In this document: in pieces, positions 1-7,838 of the stretch | Layout: each line of letters opens with the position of its first letter | How positions within the stretch are numbered: the first letter of the stretch is position 1 | Notes under the pieces: model-generated | What the model was told of the DNA's origin: nothing | Database searches by the model: none | The model's input: only the letters and a program-made list of their open reading frames with translations | Assembly (NCBI RefSeq): GCF_028682635.1 | Contig: NZ_JANHLK010000025.1 | Coordinates: 26,916 to 90,915 of the forward strand | Origin: Pseudomonas putida | GTDB taxonomy: Bacteria; Pseudomonadota; Gammaproteobacteria; Pseudomonadales; Pseudomonadaceae | Length of the DNA: 64,000 nucleotides | Reading direction: 5' to 3' | Translations under genes and position numbers: made by a program

Positions 1-104
1 GAACAGGCTTCACAGCAGTAATGCTTGCCGTGGCGCACGATCGGATGTTCACCGAGCTTGCAGTTGCATTTCGGACAGTCACAGACGCTTTTTTCATCAG
101 TCAT
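1..104 (-). CDS. Metallothionein, partial (C-terminus outside window)
   Basis: Thirty-four codons are present before the window edge. The product begins MTDEKSVCDCPKCNCKLGEH and continues with a Y-C-C-E-A-C segment. The CxCxxCxC cluster, central His residues and CCxxxC match the small zinc/cadmium-binding metallothioneins of pseudomonads (BmtA type), which sequester metals in the cytoplasm. The ATG is preceded by a strong AAGGAG. The remaining part, normally another 20 to 40 residues with more Cys/His, lies beyond position 1. Identity is inferred from the Cys pattern alone. Confidence 0.8.
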   Translation of the reverse strand, partial: MTDEKSVCDCPKCNCKLGEHPIVRHGKHYCCEAC

Positions 105-195
105 GGCGCTGACTCCTTGGGCAGTGGTCGTCGGCGGGCCGCATCAGCAACCCGTTGTACCAGTGTAGGAGTTGATCAAGCGTACACCTGACCGT

Positions 196-654
196 TCAAC
201 CCGCAACCAGACTGCTGCTGCGGTACATGAACACCAGGGCCAGCCCCAACAGCACCATCGCCAACACCCGGCTCCCCGATAACTCGATGGCCGGATTGCC
301 CAGCCAGCCAAAATTATCGATCAGCATCCCCATCCCCAGTTGCCCGACGATCACCGCCACGGTCGCCACCGCCGTCCCCACCCGTGGCACCGCACCGACC
401 ATGACTATCATGTAGACCACGCCAAACACCGCCCCGCTGAGCTGCCACTTCGGCACGTCCAGCAGGCTCGTGGCATGGGCCGGTTCAAAAAAAACGATCA
501 GCAACCCGGTCAGCACCGCGCCCACCACGAAGGTCAGCAAGCTGCTGCGCAACACCCCGACCGTTTCCCCCAGACGCCCGTTGATCGCCGCCTGCACACT
601 CAGGATCGCCCCGGCCGCCACGACCACTGCCAACAAAATAATCAGACTCATCAT
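196..654 (-). CDS. DMT-superfamily small membrane protein (YdcZ/DUF606), second of a pair
   Basis: A 152-residue hydrophobic protein with about five membrane segments and the N-terminal signature NGRLGETVGVLRSS of the DUF606/YdcZ half-size drug/metabolite transporters. A TTG is in frame one codon earlier, but the ATG at 654 overlaps the stop of the upstream gene by one base (TGATG), which indicates translational coupling. The partner upstream gene belongs to the same family, so the two probably form a heteromeric inner-membrane transporter. The substrate is unknown. The divergent LysR gene is the likely regulator. Confidence 0.85.
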   Translation of the reverse strand: MMSLIILLAVVVAAGAILSVQAAINGRLGETVGVLRSSLLTFVVGAVLTGLLIVFFEPAHATSLLDVPKWQLSGAVFGVVYMIVMVGAVPRVGTAVATVAVIVGQLGMGMLIDNFGWLGNPAIELSGSRVLAMVLLGLALVFMYRSSSLVAG

Positions 655-1148
655 CAACCCCGTGCAATCAGGACAAGTGCCGCGACAATCAGCAGCAAGG
701 CCAGCCAGCGTTCAGCGTTGACCTTCTTGCGAGTGGTGCCGAACCAGCCGAAATGGTCGATCAGCACACTTTTGCCGACCTGCCCGGACAGGATGGCGAT
801 CATGGTCATCGCGATACCGATGTGCGGTGTCGCCAGCGTCAGCACCACGACATAGATCGGCCCGAGAAAACCGCCGATCAGCTGCCAGCGCGGTAATTCG
901 CTCAGCGCCGGGCCCTTTTGCGGGCCGCTGAGCAACAACAGGAAAAACAGGATCGCCGAGCCGACGCCAAAGATGCTCAAGGTCGCCCACAGGTGACCGA
1001 CCTGAACGCCCAAGGGCCCGAGCAAACCGGCCTCCACGGACAGGCCCATGCCCGCCAGGATCACCAGGGGCAGCAGCAGTAGCCGCAACCCTGGCCGGGT
1101 GCTCGGTGCCACTGCAGCACCGACGTTGTCGAGAGAAGAAGACTGCAT
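654..1148 (-). CDS. DMT-superfamily small membrane protein (YdcZ/DUF606), first of a pair
   Basis: A 164-residue protein with about five predicted membrane helices. It shares family features with the next gene, such as the LPRWQLIGG...VY motif near the middle and an ILSGQVGKSVLIDHFGWFG segment that parallels VGQLGMGMLIDNFGWLG in its partner. GGAG lies 8 bases before the ATG. It is the first gene of a two-gene operon coupled by overlap and is divergent from a LysR regulator about 110 bp away. Paired half-size DMT genes usually act as heterodimers. The substrate cannot be told from sequence. Confidence 0.85.
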   Translation of the reverse strand: MQSSSLDNVGAAVAPSTRPGLRLLLLPLVILAGMGLSVEAGLLGPLGVQVGHLWATLSIFGVGSAILFFLLLLSGPQKGPALSELPRWQLIGGFLGPIYVVVLTLATPHIGIAMTMIAILSGQVGKSVLIDHFGWFGTTRKKVNAERWLALLLIVAALVLIARG

Positions 1149-1259
1149 CGATAAAACTCCGTTCGAGAAACATGGCGCGCATTATCGATTGGCAGTGCTT
1201 TGCGATAAATGGGAGCATCCTGACAACACTTTTGCGTAACTCGCACAGCAGGACTGACC

Positions 1260-2192
1260 ATGCACGGCCTCAACGAACTGGGATTCAAGGCACTTCGGCT
1301 ATTTGTCGCGGTGCTCGATCACGGCAGCTTTTCCGAAGTCGCCCGCCGCGAGGGCCTGGCGCCCTCTTCGATTTCCCGCCAGATCCAGTTGATGGAACAG
1401 GCCCTGGGCCAGCAATTGCTTTACCGCCACACGCGCGCCGTCACGCCCACCGAGGCCGGGCGATTGCTGGGTGAACACGCGCGACTGGTACTGGTGCAAC
1501 TGGAAGAAGCCGAACAGGCGCTGCAGGAACAGCAAAGCGAGCCCAGCGGACTGGTACGGATCAACGCGCCAGTGGTGTTCGGCCAGCGGCATTTGACGCC
1601 GTGGCTGGGGCAGTTGTGTGCGCGCTATCCCAAATTGCAACTGGACATTCAGCAGACCGACAGCTATGTCTCGGCGTTACAGGAAGGCGCCGACCTGCTG
1701 TTTCGCATTGGCCCAATGCATGACTCCAGCATGCAGGGGCGGATCCTCGCGCCCCATCGCTTTCAGGTCGCGGCGAGCCCGGCGTACCTGCAACGCCACG
1801 GCACGCCACAACATCCAGACGATCTCGCTGCTCATCAATGCCTGGCCTACAAAGGCGTGTCAGGCCTGCAGCGCTGGTTTTTCCGCAAAGGCCAATTGCC
1901 CTGGACACCCTATACGGTGAAAGGGCCGATCACCGGCAACCACGCCGACACCCTGACCCAGGCCGCCGAGCAGGGCCTGGGGCTGGTGATGTTTCCGTCG
2001 TGGTTGATCGGCGAGGCCGTGCGCAACGGCACGCTGGTGCCGGTGCTGGGGGACTACCAGGTGTCCAACAGCCTCGAGCCGCAGCAGATCGCCGTGCTCT
2101 GGCCCGGCAGCCGGCGCCTGTCGGTGAAGGTCAGGACGGTGATCGACTTTTTTGTCGAATGCTTTGGCGAAGTGCCGTATTGGGACCTGTAG
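1260..2192 (+). CDS. LysR-family transcriptional regulator
   Basis: A 310-residue protein with the usual LysR layout. The N-terminal winged helix-turn-helix spans about residues 8-65 (LRLFVAVLDHGSFSEVARRE, then SSISRQIQLMEQALG and LLYRHTRAVTPTEAG). A substrate-binding domain of the periplasmic-binding-protein fold follows, with the VRINAPVVFGQRHLTPWL segment near residue 100. It resembles the large group of regulators that control a divergent transporter or oxidoreductase. Here the divergent target is the YdcZ pair, with the shared promoter region in 1149-1259. The effector is unknown. Confidence 0.9.
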   Translation: MHGLNELGFKALRLFVAVLDHGSFSEVARREGLAPSSISRQIQLMEQALGQQLLYRHTRAVTPTEAGRLLGEHARLVLVQLEEAEQALQEQQSEPSGLVRINAPVVFGQRHLTPWLGQLCARYPKLQLDIQQTDSYVSALQEGADLLFRIGPMHDSSMQGRILAPHRFQVAASPAYLQRHGTPQHPDDLAAHQCLAYKGVSGLQRWFFRKGQLPWTPYTVKGPITGNHADTLTQAAEQGLGLVMFPSWLIGEAVRNGTLVPVLGDYQVSNSLEPQQIAVLWPGSRRLSVKVRTVIDFFVECFGEVPYWDL

Positions 2193-2216
2193 GAGCCGGC
2201 TTGCTGGCGATGCGAG
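2188..2216 (+). repeat. Single REP half-element
   Basis: A single tgtaggagccggcttgctgg-type REP arm follows the LysR stop, and only a degraded partner (cgccttcgct) is recognisable about 25 bases downstream. It lies between two converging genes. Confidence 0.6.
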
Positions 2217-2253
2217 GGTGGCCGTTATGCCGCCTTCGCTGCCGTATGTGAAA

Positions 2254-3570
2254 TCAGAGCACCATCGCCGCAATCCAGCCGAACACCAGCAACGGCAGGT
2301 TGTAGTGCAGGAAAGTCGGGACCACGGTGTCCCAGATGTGGTGATGCTGGCCGTCGATGTTCAGGCCTGAAGTCGGCCCAAGAGTCGAATCCGAAGCCGG
2401 CGAACCGGCGTCGCCCAATGCACCCGCGGTGCCGACGATACAGACGATGGCGATCGGGCTGAAGCCCAGCTGCACGCACAAGGGCACGAAAATCACCGCC
2501 AGGATCGGCACCGTGGAAAACGACGAACCGATGCCCATGGTCACCAACAGCCCGACCAGCAACATCAGCAAGGCGCCGACGGCCTTGCTGTGGCCGATCC
2601 ACGAGGCCGAGGTTTCGACCAGCGTCTGTACTTCTCCGGTGGCCTTGATCACTTCGCCAAAGCCGGACGCGGCGATCATGATGAAGCCGATCATCGCCAT
2701 CATCTTCATGCCTTCGGTGAACAGCTCATCGGTGTCACGCCACTTGACGATGCCCGACGCCGAAAAAATCAGGAAACCCACCAACGCGCCGATGATCATC
2801 GAATCCAGCAGCAGCTGGATGATGAACGCCGCGGCAATGGCCACGCCGGCAACCATCAGGCTCAGCGGGTTGTACTGCACCGCGACCTGCTCGACCTGTT
2901 CGATCTTTGCCAGGTCGTAGACGCGCTTCTTGCGGTAACTGACAAACGCGATCAGCAGGCCTACCACCATGCCCAGTGCCGGGATACCCATGGCGTGAGT
3001 CACGTTGATGCCGCTGATATCGACGCCGCTGCGGGCGACGTTGGCCAGCAGGATCTCATTCAGGAAGATGTTGCCGAAGCCCACCGGCAGGAACATGTAC
3101 GGGGTGATCAGGCCGAAGGTCATGACGCAGGCGATCAACCGGCGATCGAGCTGCAGCTTGGTCAGCACATACAGAAGCGGCGGCACCAGCAATGGAATGA
3201 ACGCGATATGGATCGGCATGATGTTCTGGGACGCGATGGCCACGACCCACAACAGGCCGATCAGCAGCCATTTGACCTGGCCACCGCCATTGGCATGTTG
3301 GCGATCGACCATTGCCAGGGCCTTGTCAGCCAGGGCATGGGCCAGGCCGGACTTGGCAATCGCCACCGCAAACGCGCCGAGCAACGCATAGGACAACGCC
3401 ACCGTCGCACCACCGCCCAAGCCGCTATTGAACGCCTTGAGGGTCGCGTCGATGCCAAGGCCACCGGTCAGCCCCCCCACCAGCGCCCCTACGATCAGCG
3501 CGATGACCACATGCACGCGGGACAGGCTGAGTATCAGCATGATGCCGACCGCGGCAATTACTGCATTCAT
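2254..3570 (-). CDS. Na+/H+ antiporter-family permease
   Basis: A 438-residue polytopic membrane protein starting MNAVIAAVGIMLILSLSR. The start at 3570 has GAGGT upstream. The frame stays open a further 59 codons upstream, but that extension looks like non-coding leader. Conserved features include repeated Gly-rich membrane segments, GLITPYMFLPVGFGN in the first half, and GTAGALGDAGSPASDSTLGP near the C-terminus. These fit the Na_H_antiporter/GntP-like branch (YuiF-like) of the ion transporter superfamily. Members may exchange protons for Na+ or take up organic acids or amino acids. The exact substrate is not determinable. The gene is monocistronic. Confidence 0.8.
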   Translation of the reverse strand: MNAVIAAVGIMLILSLSRVHVVIALIVGALVGGLTGGLGIDATLKAFNSGLGGGATVALSYALLGAFAVAIAKSGLAHALADKALAMVDRQHANGGGQVKWLLIGLLWVVAIASQNIMPIHIAFIPLLVPPLLYVLTKLQLDRRLIACVMTFGLITPYMFLPVGFGNIFLNEILLANVARSGVDISGINVTHAMGIPALGMVVGLLIAFVSYRKKRVYDLAKIEQVEQVAVQYNPLSLMVAGVAIAAAFIIQLLLDSMIIGALVGFLIFSASGIVKWRDTDELFTEGMKMMAMIGFIMIAASGFGEVIKATGEVQTLVETSASWIGHSKAVGALLMLLVGLLVTMGIGSSFSTVPILAVIFVPLCVQLGFSPIAIVCIVGTAGALGDAGSPASDSTLGPTSGLNIDGQHHHIWDTVVPTFLHYNLPLLVFGWIAAMVL

Positions 3571-3780
3571 TGTCGTTACCTCTGGGCAAGCGAAAAGAGT
3601 CCGGCCGGCAGTCTGCGAGAGCCGCCAGCGGATAAAGGAACAGGTTTTATTAGAGGGCGCGCACTTTGAAGGAAGCCGCTGCAAGCTGCAAGCCTCAAGC
3701 GACAAGTTTTGGCTCAAGAAAGCTGCTTTCAGGCCGTTACAGAGCAAAGTCGCAGATATTTATCGAATAAGGACGCCTCC

Positions 3781-5928
3781 ATGTCGCTCAGACAACTTTC
3801 CATTCAATGGAAAATCACCCTGTTGGCCGGCCTCTGCCTGGCGGGCATCGTGACCCTGCTGGTGGGTCTTTCGCTGTATCGCATGGAGCACAGTTCCGCG
3901 CTGGTGAAAGCCTCGAGCATGGAGATGCTGACCGAAGCGGCCCAGGCGCGGATCGAGTCCCAGGGTGAAAACCAGGCGCTGATGATCCGCCAGCAGTTCA
4001 TGGACGCCTATCAATATGGCCATGGTTTCTCGCGCCAGGTGCTGTTCCTGCGCGACCAGGCGGAAAAACGCTTCCTCGATGCCTTCGACCTGCGCGAAGA
4101 CCTGACCCGCCAGGTCAAGTCGGCACTGCAAGCCAACCCCGACCTGCTCGGACTGTCCCTGGTGTTCGAACCCAACGCCCTGGACGGCAAGGACGAACTG
4201 TTCAGCGGCCAGGCGGAGCTGGGGAGCAACGACAAGGGCCGTTTCGCCCTCTATTGGTCGCAGCCGACACCGGGCAAGGTGACCTCCATGGCGCTGCCCG
4301 AAAGCGACATGGCCGACACCAGCACCGGCCCCAGCGGCGAACCGGCCAACGCCTGGTTCACCTGCCCGCGCGCGCGCCTCACGCCTTGCGTGATCGAGCC
4401 GTACTTCTATGTGATCGACGGCCAGAATGTGCTGATGACCAGCATCGTGTTCCCGTTGATGGTCAACGGCAAGGTCATCGCTTCGCTGTCGGTGGACATC
4501 AACCTCAACAGCCTGCAGGCGATCAGCCAAAGCGCGAGCGAGAAGCTCTACGACGGCCAGACCAGCGTCAGCATCGTCAGCCCGGCCGGCCTGCTCGCCG
4601 GTTACAGTGCCGATGCCAGCAAACTCAGCCAGCGCCTGGAAGCCGTGGACACCCGCACCGGCGCCGAGCTGATGCGCATGCTCGCCGCCAGCAGCACGAC
4701 CGCCAGCCTGCACAATAATCAGCAATTGAAAGTGCTGGCGCCATTCCAGCCGATTCCCGGCGGCAAAGCCTGGGGCGTGTTGCTCGACGTGCCGGAAAAA
4801 GTCCTGGTCGGCCCGGCCGAGACCCTGAAAAAGCAACTGGATGACAGCAATACCGCCGGCACCCTGACCGAACTCGGCCTGGGCATCCTCGCCGCGCTGA
4901 TCGGCTTGCTGCTGGTGTGGCTGATGGCGCGCAGCGTGACCCGGCCGATCCTCGGCGTGGCGCACATGCTCCAGGACATCGCCAGCGGTGAAGGTGACCT
5001 GACCCGCCGCCTGGCCTATGACAAACAGGATGAACTGGGCCAACTGGCGGGCTGGTTCAACCGTTTCCTCGACAAGCTGCAACCGATCATCGCCGAGGTG
5101 AAACGCTCGGTGCAGGACGCCCGCGGCACGGCGGACCAGTCGTCCGCCATCGCCACCCAGACCAGCGCCGGCATGGAGCAGCAATACCGTCAGGTCGACC
5201 AGGTCGCGACCGCCTCCCACGAAATGAGCGCAACCGCCCAGGACGTCGCCCGCAGCGCCGCACAAGCGGCACAGGCGGCGCGCGATGCCGATCAGGCAAC
5301 TCGCCAGGGCCTGACCGTGATCGACCGCACCACCGCGAGCATCGACAACCTCGCCGCCGACATGAGCGCGGCGATGGTCCAGGTCGAAGGCCTGGCGGCC
5401 AACAGCGAGAAAATCGGTTCGGTGCTGGAAGTGATTCGCGCGATTGCCGAACAGACCAACCTGCTGGCCCTCAATGCCGCCATCGAAGCCGCCCGGGCCG
5501 GTGAAGCCGGGCGCGGTTTTGCCGTGGTGGCCGATGAAGTGCGCAACCTGGCGCGGCGCACCCAGGAGTCGGTCGAAGAAACCCGCGTGGTGATCGAACA
5601 ACTGCAAAGCGGCACCCAGGACGTGGTCGGTTCGATGGGCAACAGCCACCGCCAGGCCCAGGACAGCGTCGAACAGGTTGGTCAGGCCGTGACGGCGCTG
5701 CAGCAGATCGGCGACGCGGTCACCGTGATCAGCGACATGAACCTGCAGATCGCCAGCGCCGCCGAAGAGCAAAGTGCCGTGGCCGAGGAAATCAACCACA
5801 ACGTGGCGACCATCCGCGACGTCACCGAGTCGCTGTCGGGGCAAGCCAACGAGTCGGCGCGGGTGAGCCAATCGCTCAATCGCCTGGCCAATCAACAGCA
5901 GAGCCTGATGGATCAGTTCCGCGTTTAG
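3781..5928 (+). CDS. Methyl-accepting chemotaxis protein with large periplasmic sensor
   Basis: A 715-residue chemoreceptor. TM1 lies at about residues 12-32, then a periplasmic ligand domain of about 330 residues with dCache-like features (NPDLLGLSLVFEPNA, then SIVFPLMVNGKVIASLSVDI), TM2 at about 365-385, and a HAMP domain with RSVTRPILGVAHML and the GEGDLTRRL segment. The cytoplasmic coiled-coil domain carries the hairpin tip IRAIAEQTNLLALNAAIEA and RGFAVVADEVRNLA at about residues 550-590. It signals through CheW/CheA. The ATG at 3781 is preceded by AAGGA. An earlier in-frame start 24 codons upstream lacks support. The ligand is unknown. There is no CheR-binding pentapeptide; the C-terminus is QSLMDQFRV. 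Confidence 0.92.
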   Translation: MSLRQLSIQWKITLLAGLCLAGIVTLLVGLSLYRMEHSSALVKASSMEMLTEAAQARIESQGENQALMIRQQFMDAYQYGHGFSRQVLFLRDQAEKRFLDAFDLREDLTRQVKSALQANPDLLGLSLVFEPNALDGKDELFSGQAELGSNDKGRFALYWSQPTPGKVTSMALPESDMADTSTGPSGEPANAWFTCPRARLTPCVIEPYFYVIDGQNVLMTSIVFPLMVNGKVIASLSVDINLNSLQAISQSASEKLYDGQTSVSIVSPAGLLAGYSADASKLSQRLEAVDTRTGAELMRMLAASSTTASLHNNQQLKVLAPFQPIPGGKAWGVLLDVPEKVLVGPAETLKKQLDDSNTAGTLTELGLGILAALIGLLLVWLMARSVTRPILGVAHMLQDIASGEGDLTRRLAYDKQDELGQLAGWFNRFLDKLQPIIAEVKRSVQDARGTADQSSAIATQTSAGMEQQYRQVDQVATASHEMSATAQDVARSAAQAAQAARDADQATRQGLTVIDRTTASIDNLAADMSAAMVQVEGLAANSEKIGSVLEVIRAIAEQTNLLALNAAIEAARAGEAGRGFAVVADEVRNLARRTQESVEETRVVIEQLQSGTQDVVGSMGNSHRQAQDSVEQVGQAVTALQQIGDAVTVISDMNLQIASAAEEQSAVAEEINHNVATIRDVTESLSGQANESARVSQSLNRLANQQQSLMDQFRV

Positions 5929-5945
5929 CCCATACACACATCCAA

Positions 5946-6035
5946 TGTGGGAGCGGGCTTGCTCGCGAATGCGGTGTGTCAGTCAACATGAGTATCGACT
6001 GACACACCGCATTCGCGAGCAAGCCCGCTCCCACA
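5946..6035. repeat. REPIN: perfect inverted REP pair
   Basis: Two 39-base arms are exact reverse complements around a 12-base spacer. The outer ends are the tgtgggagcgggcttgctcg REP sequence. It sits between the chemoreceptor and tal. Confidence 0.95.
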
Positions 6036-6231
6036 GGTCTATCTATGCACACCCGGTCAGTTGCCCGGAACCTGCGCGGCGTTTCGGCATCCTATCTACC
6101 GATACCGCGCCCCGCCATTCAAACAGCCGTTTTGCGGTTGTTGCCCCCGGGGCCATCGATACACATACATGCCCTTGAGTGGCTGTCAGCGCTCGGGTAA
6201 TGTCATCAGACCCATAGGACAGAGCACGCCC

Positions 6232-7158
6232 ATGACTTCCAAGCTGGAACAACTCAAACAGATGACCACCGTGGTTGCCGACACCGGCGACTTCGAAGCA
6301 ATCGCTCGCGTCAAGCCCGTGGACGCCACCACCAACCCTTCCCTGCTGCTCAAGGCAGCGGCCATTCCTGCTTATGCCGAACTGCTCAACGCTTGCGTCG
6401 CCGACTGCAAGGGCGATGTGGGCCTGGCCAGCGACCGTTTTGGCGTCGCGGTGGGGCAGGAAATCCTCAAGGTGATTCCCGGCCGTATTTCCACCGAAGT
6501 GGATGCGCGCCTGTCGTTCGACACTGACGCCGTACTCAAGCGAGCGCACCGTCTGATCGAGCTGTACGAAAACGCCGGTATCGGCCGCGACCGGGTGCTG
6601 ATCAAGATCGCCTCCACCTGGGAAGGTATCCGCGCTGCCGAGATCCTGGAAAAGGAAGGCATCCAGACCAACCTGACCCTGCTGTTCTCGTTTGCCCAGG
6701 CGGCTGCCTGCGCCGACGCCGGGGTGTTCCTGATTTCGCCGTTCGTGGGCCGCATCTACGACTGGTACAAGAAAGCCAACGGTAACGACTACGTCGGCGC
6801 CGATGATCCGGGCGTGCAGTCGGTGACGCGCATCTACAACTACTACAAGGCCAATGACTACAAGACCGTGGTCATGGGCGCGAGCTTCCGCAACCTCGGC
6901 CAGATCGAGCAACTGGCCGGTTGCGACCGCCTGACCATCAGCCCCGACCTGATCGACAAGCTGGCGGCGGACACCGGCAAGCTGGAGCGTAAACTGGCGC
7001 CGGGCAGCGCCGGTGAAGCGCGCCTGAACCTCAATGAAGCGCAATTCCGCTGGCTGTCCAACGAAGACGCCATGGCCACCGAGAAACTAGCCGAGGGTAT
7101 TCGTCAATTCGCCCGGGACCAGGAGAAGCTGGAGGCGTTGTTGCAGGCCAAGCTGTGA
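6232..7158 (+). CDS. tal: Transaldolase
   Basis: A 308-residue transaldolase of the TalB type, cytosolic. It moves a dihydroxyacetone unit between sedoheptulose-7-phosphate and glyceraldehyde-3-phosphate in the non-oxidative pentose phosphate pathway. Visible landmarks are VDATTNPSLLLKAA near residues 31-44, the Schiff-base lysine in RVLIKIASTWEG near residue 130, and ISPFVGRIYDWY with GVQSVTRIYNYYK. The ATG at 6232 matches the family N-terminus (MTSKLEQLKQMTTVVADTGD); the longer upstream open frame is not supported. It is followed by a clear terminator. In the genus it neighbours rssB/rssC and mlaA, as here. Confidence 0.97.
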   Translation: MTSKLEQLKQMTTVVADTGDFEAIARVKPVDATTNPSLLLKAAAIPAYAELLNACVADCKGDVGLASDRFGVAVGQEILKVIPGRISTEVDARLSFDTDAVLKRAHRLIELYENAGIGRDRVLIKIASTWEGIRAAEILEKEGIQTNLTLLFSFAQAAACADAGVFLISPFVGRIYDWYKKANGNDYVGADDPGVQSVTRIYNYYKANDYKTVVMGASFRNLGQIEQLAGCDRLTISPDLIDKLAADTGKLERKLAPGSAGEARLNLNEAQFRWLSNEDAMATEKLAEGIRQFARDQEKLEALLQAKL

Positions 7159-7175
7159 TCTGCATCGCGTAATGC

Positions 7176-7213
7176 AAAAAGGGCGAACCTTGGTGGGTTC
7201 GCCCTTTTTTGTG
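7176..7213 (+). terminator. Rho-independent terminator of tal
   Basis: The hairpin aaagggcgaacc / ggttcgcccttt with a short loop is followed by a T run, starting 18 bases after the tal stop. Confidence 0.9.
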
Positions 7214-7241
7214 AGTCCTGATCGAGTGAGGTGTTCTTGCG

Positions 7242-7330
7242 GACGCCTTCGCTGGCAAGCCAGCTCCTACAGGGGGATTTGTTCACGCAACAGATCCAAT
7301 GTGGGAGCCAGCCTGCTGGCGATGAGGCCA
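7242..7330. repeat. REP pair (divergent arms)
   Basis: A ggcaagccagctcctaca arm and a tgtgggagccagcctgctgg arm are separated by about 35 bases, in the intergenic space between tal and rssC, which converge. Confidence 0.85.
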
Positions 7331-7355
7331 GCCCGGCCAACATCACTTTAATAGA

Positions 7356-7838
7356 TCAGTGCCGCTCCAAAGCATTCACCAGGTCATGAAAGGCTTCCCG
7401 ATTGGAGTCGTTCAAGCCCATGAGGATCTTGTGCGCTTCCAGCACCTTGATCCGCACCACCTCCTCCGACTGATCCTGATCAGGCAGGTCGTCCAGGCAT
7501 TCCGGGCATGGCACCGGCTGGTCGACGATGTTGAACACCTGCTCGAACCCCATCGACTGCAACAGACGGGTGATGTCTTCATGGGTGGTGACAACGGTTG
7601 GCAGCAGTCCGACCTTCTGCCGCGACAGGATCGACAGTTTGGCCAGCAGGCCCAGGGTGGTGCTGTCGATGCTGCGGGTTTCGGTCAGGTCGATCACGAT
7701 CGCGTTGAAATTCAACGCGGTGAAGATCCGCTCAATAGTTGCATCCAACGCCGAACACAGGGTCAGGCGAACTTCACCGACGAATTTCAGGACAAAGGTG
7801 CCGTCCTGCTCGGCGAACTGGATTCTACCGGTACTCAT
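7356..7838 (-). CDS. rssC: STAS-domain anti-sigma factor antagonist, RssB partner
   Basis: A 160-residue protein with an N-terminal STAS domain (about residues 1-105). It contains IVIDLTETRSIDSTTLGLLA, where the Ser of IDSTTLG aligns with the phosphorylated Ser of SpoIIAA-type antagonists. The acidic C-terminal tail includes CPECLDDLPDQDQSEE. Starting at the ATG at 7838 makes it overlap the rssB stop by one base (TGATG); a TTG one codon upstream is less likely. A STAS protein coupled to a PP2C-type regulator suggests a partner-switch circuit, probably on RpoS control. The symbol follows usage in pseudomonads from memory. Confidence 0.82.
   Translation of the reverse strand: MSTGRIQFAEQDGTFVLKFVGEVRLTLCSALDATIERIFTALNFNAIVIDLTETRSIDSTTLGLLAKLSILSRQKVGLLPTVVTTHEDITRLLQSMGFEQVFNIVDQPVPCPECLDDLPDQDQSEEVVRIKVLEAHKILMGLNDSNREAFHDLVNALERH

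Noticed and set aside
3760..5937. A 725-codon minus-strand open frame over the chemoreceptor
   Set aside because: Antisense shadow. The chemoreceptor has a full domain set and a good start.
5946..6035. REP palindromes as CRISPR repeats or phage attachment sites
   Set aside because: They occur singly or in pairs as inverted arms, not as regularly spaced direct repeats, and no cas or integrase gene is present.
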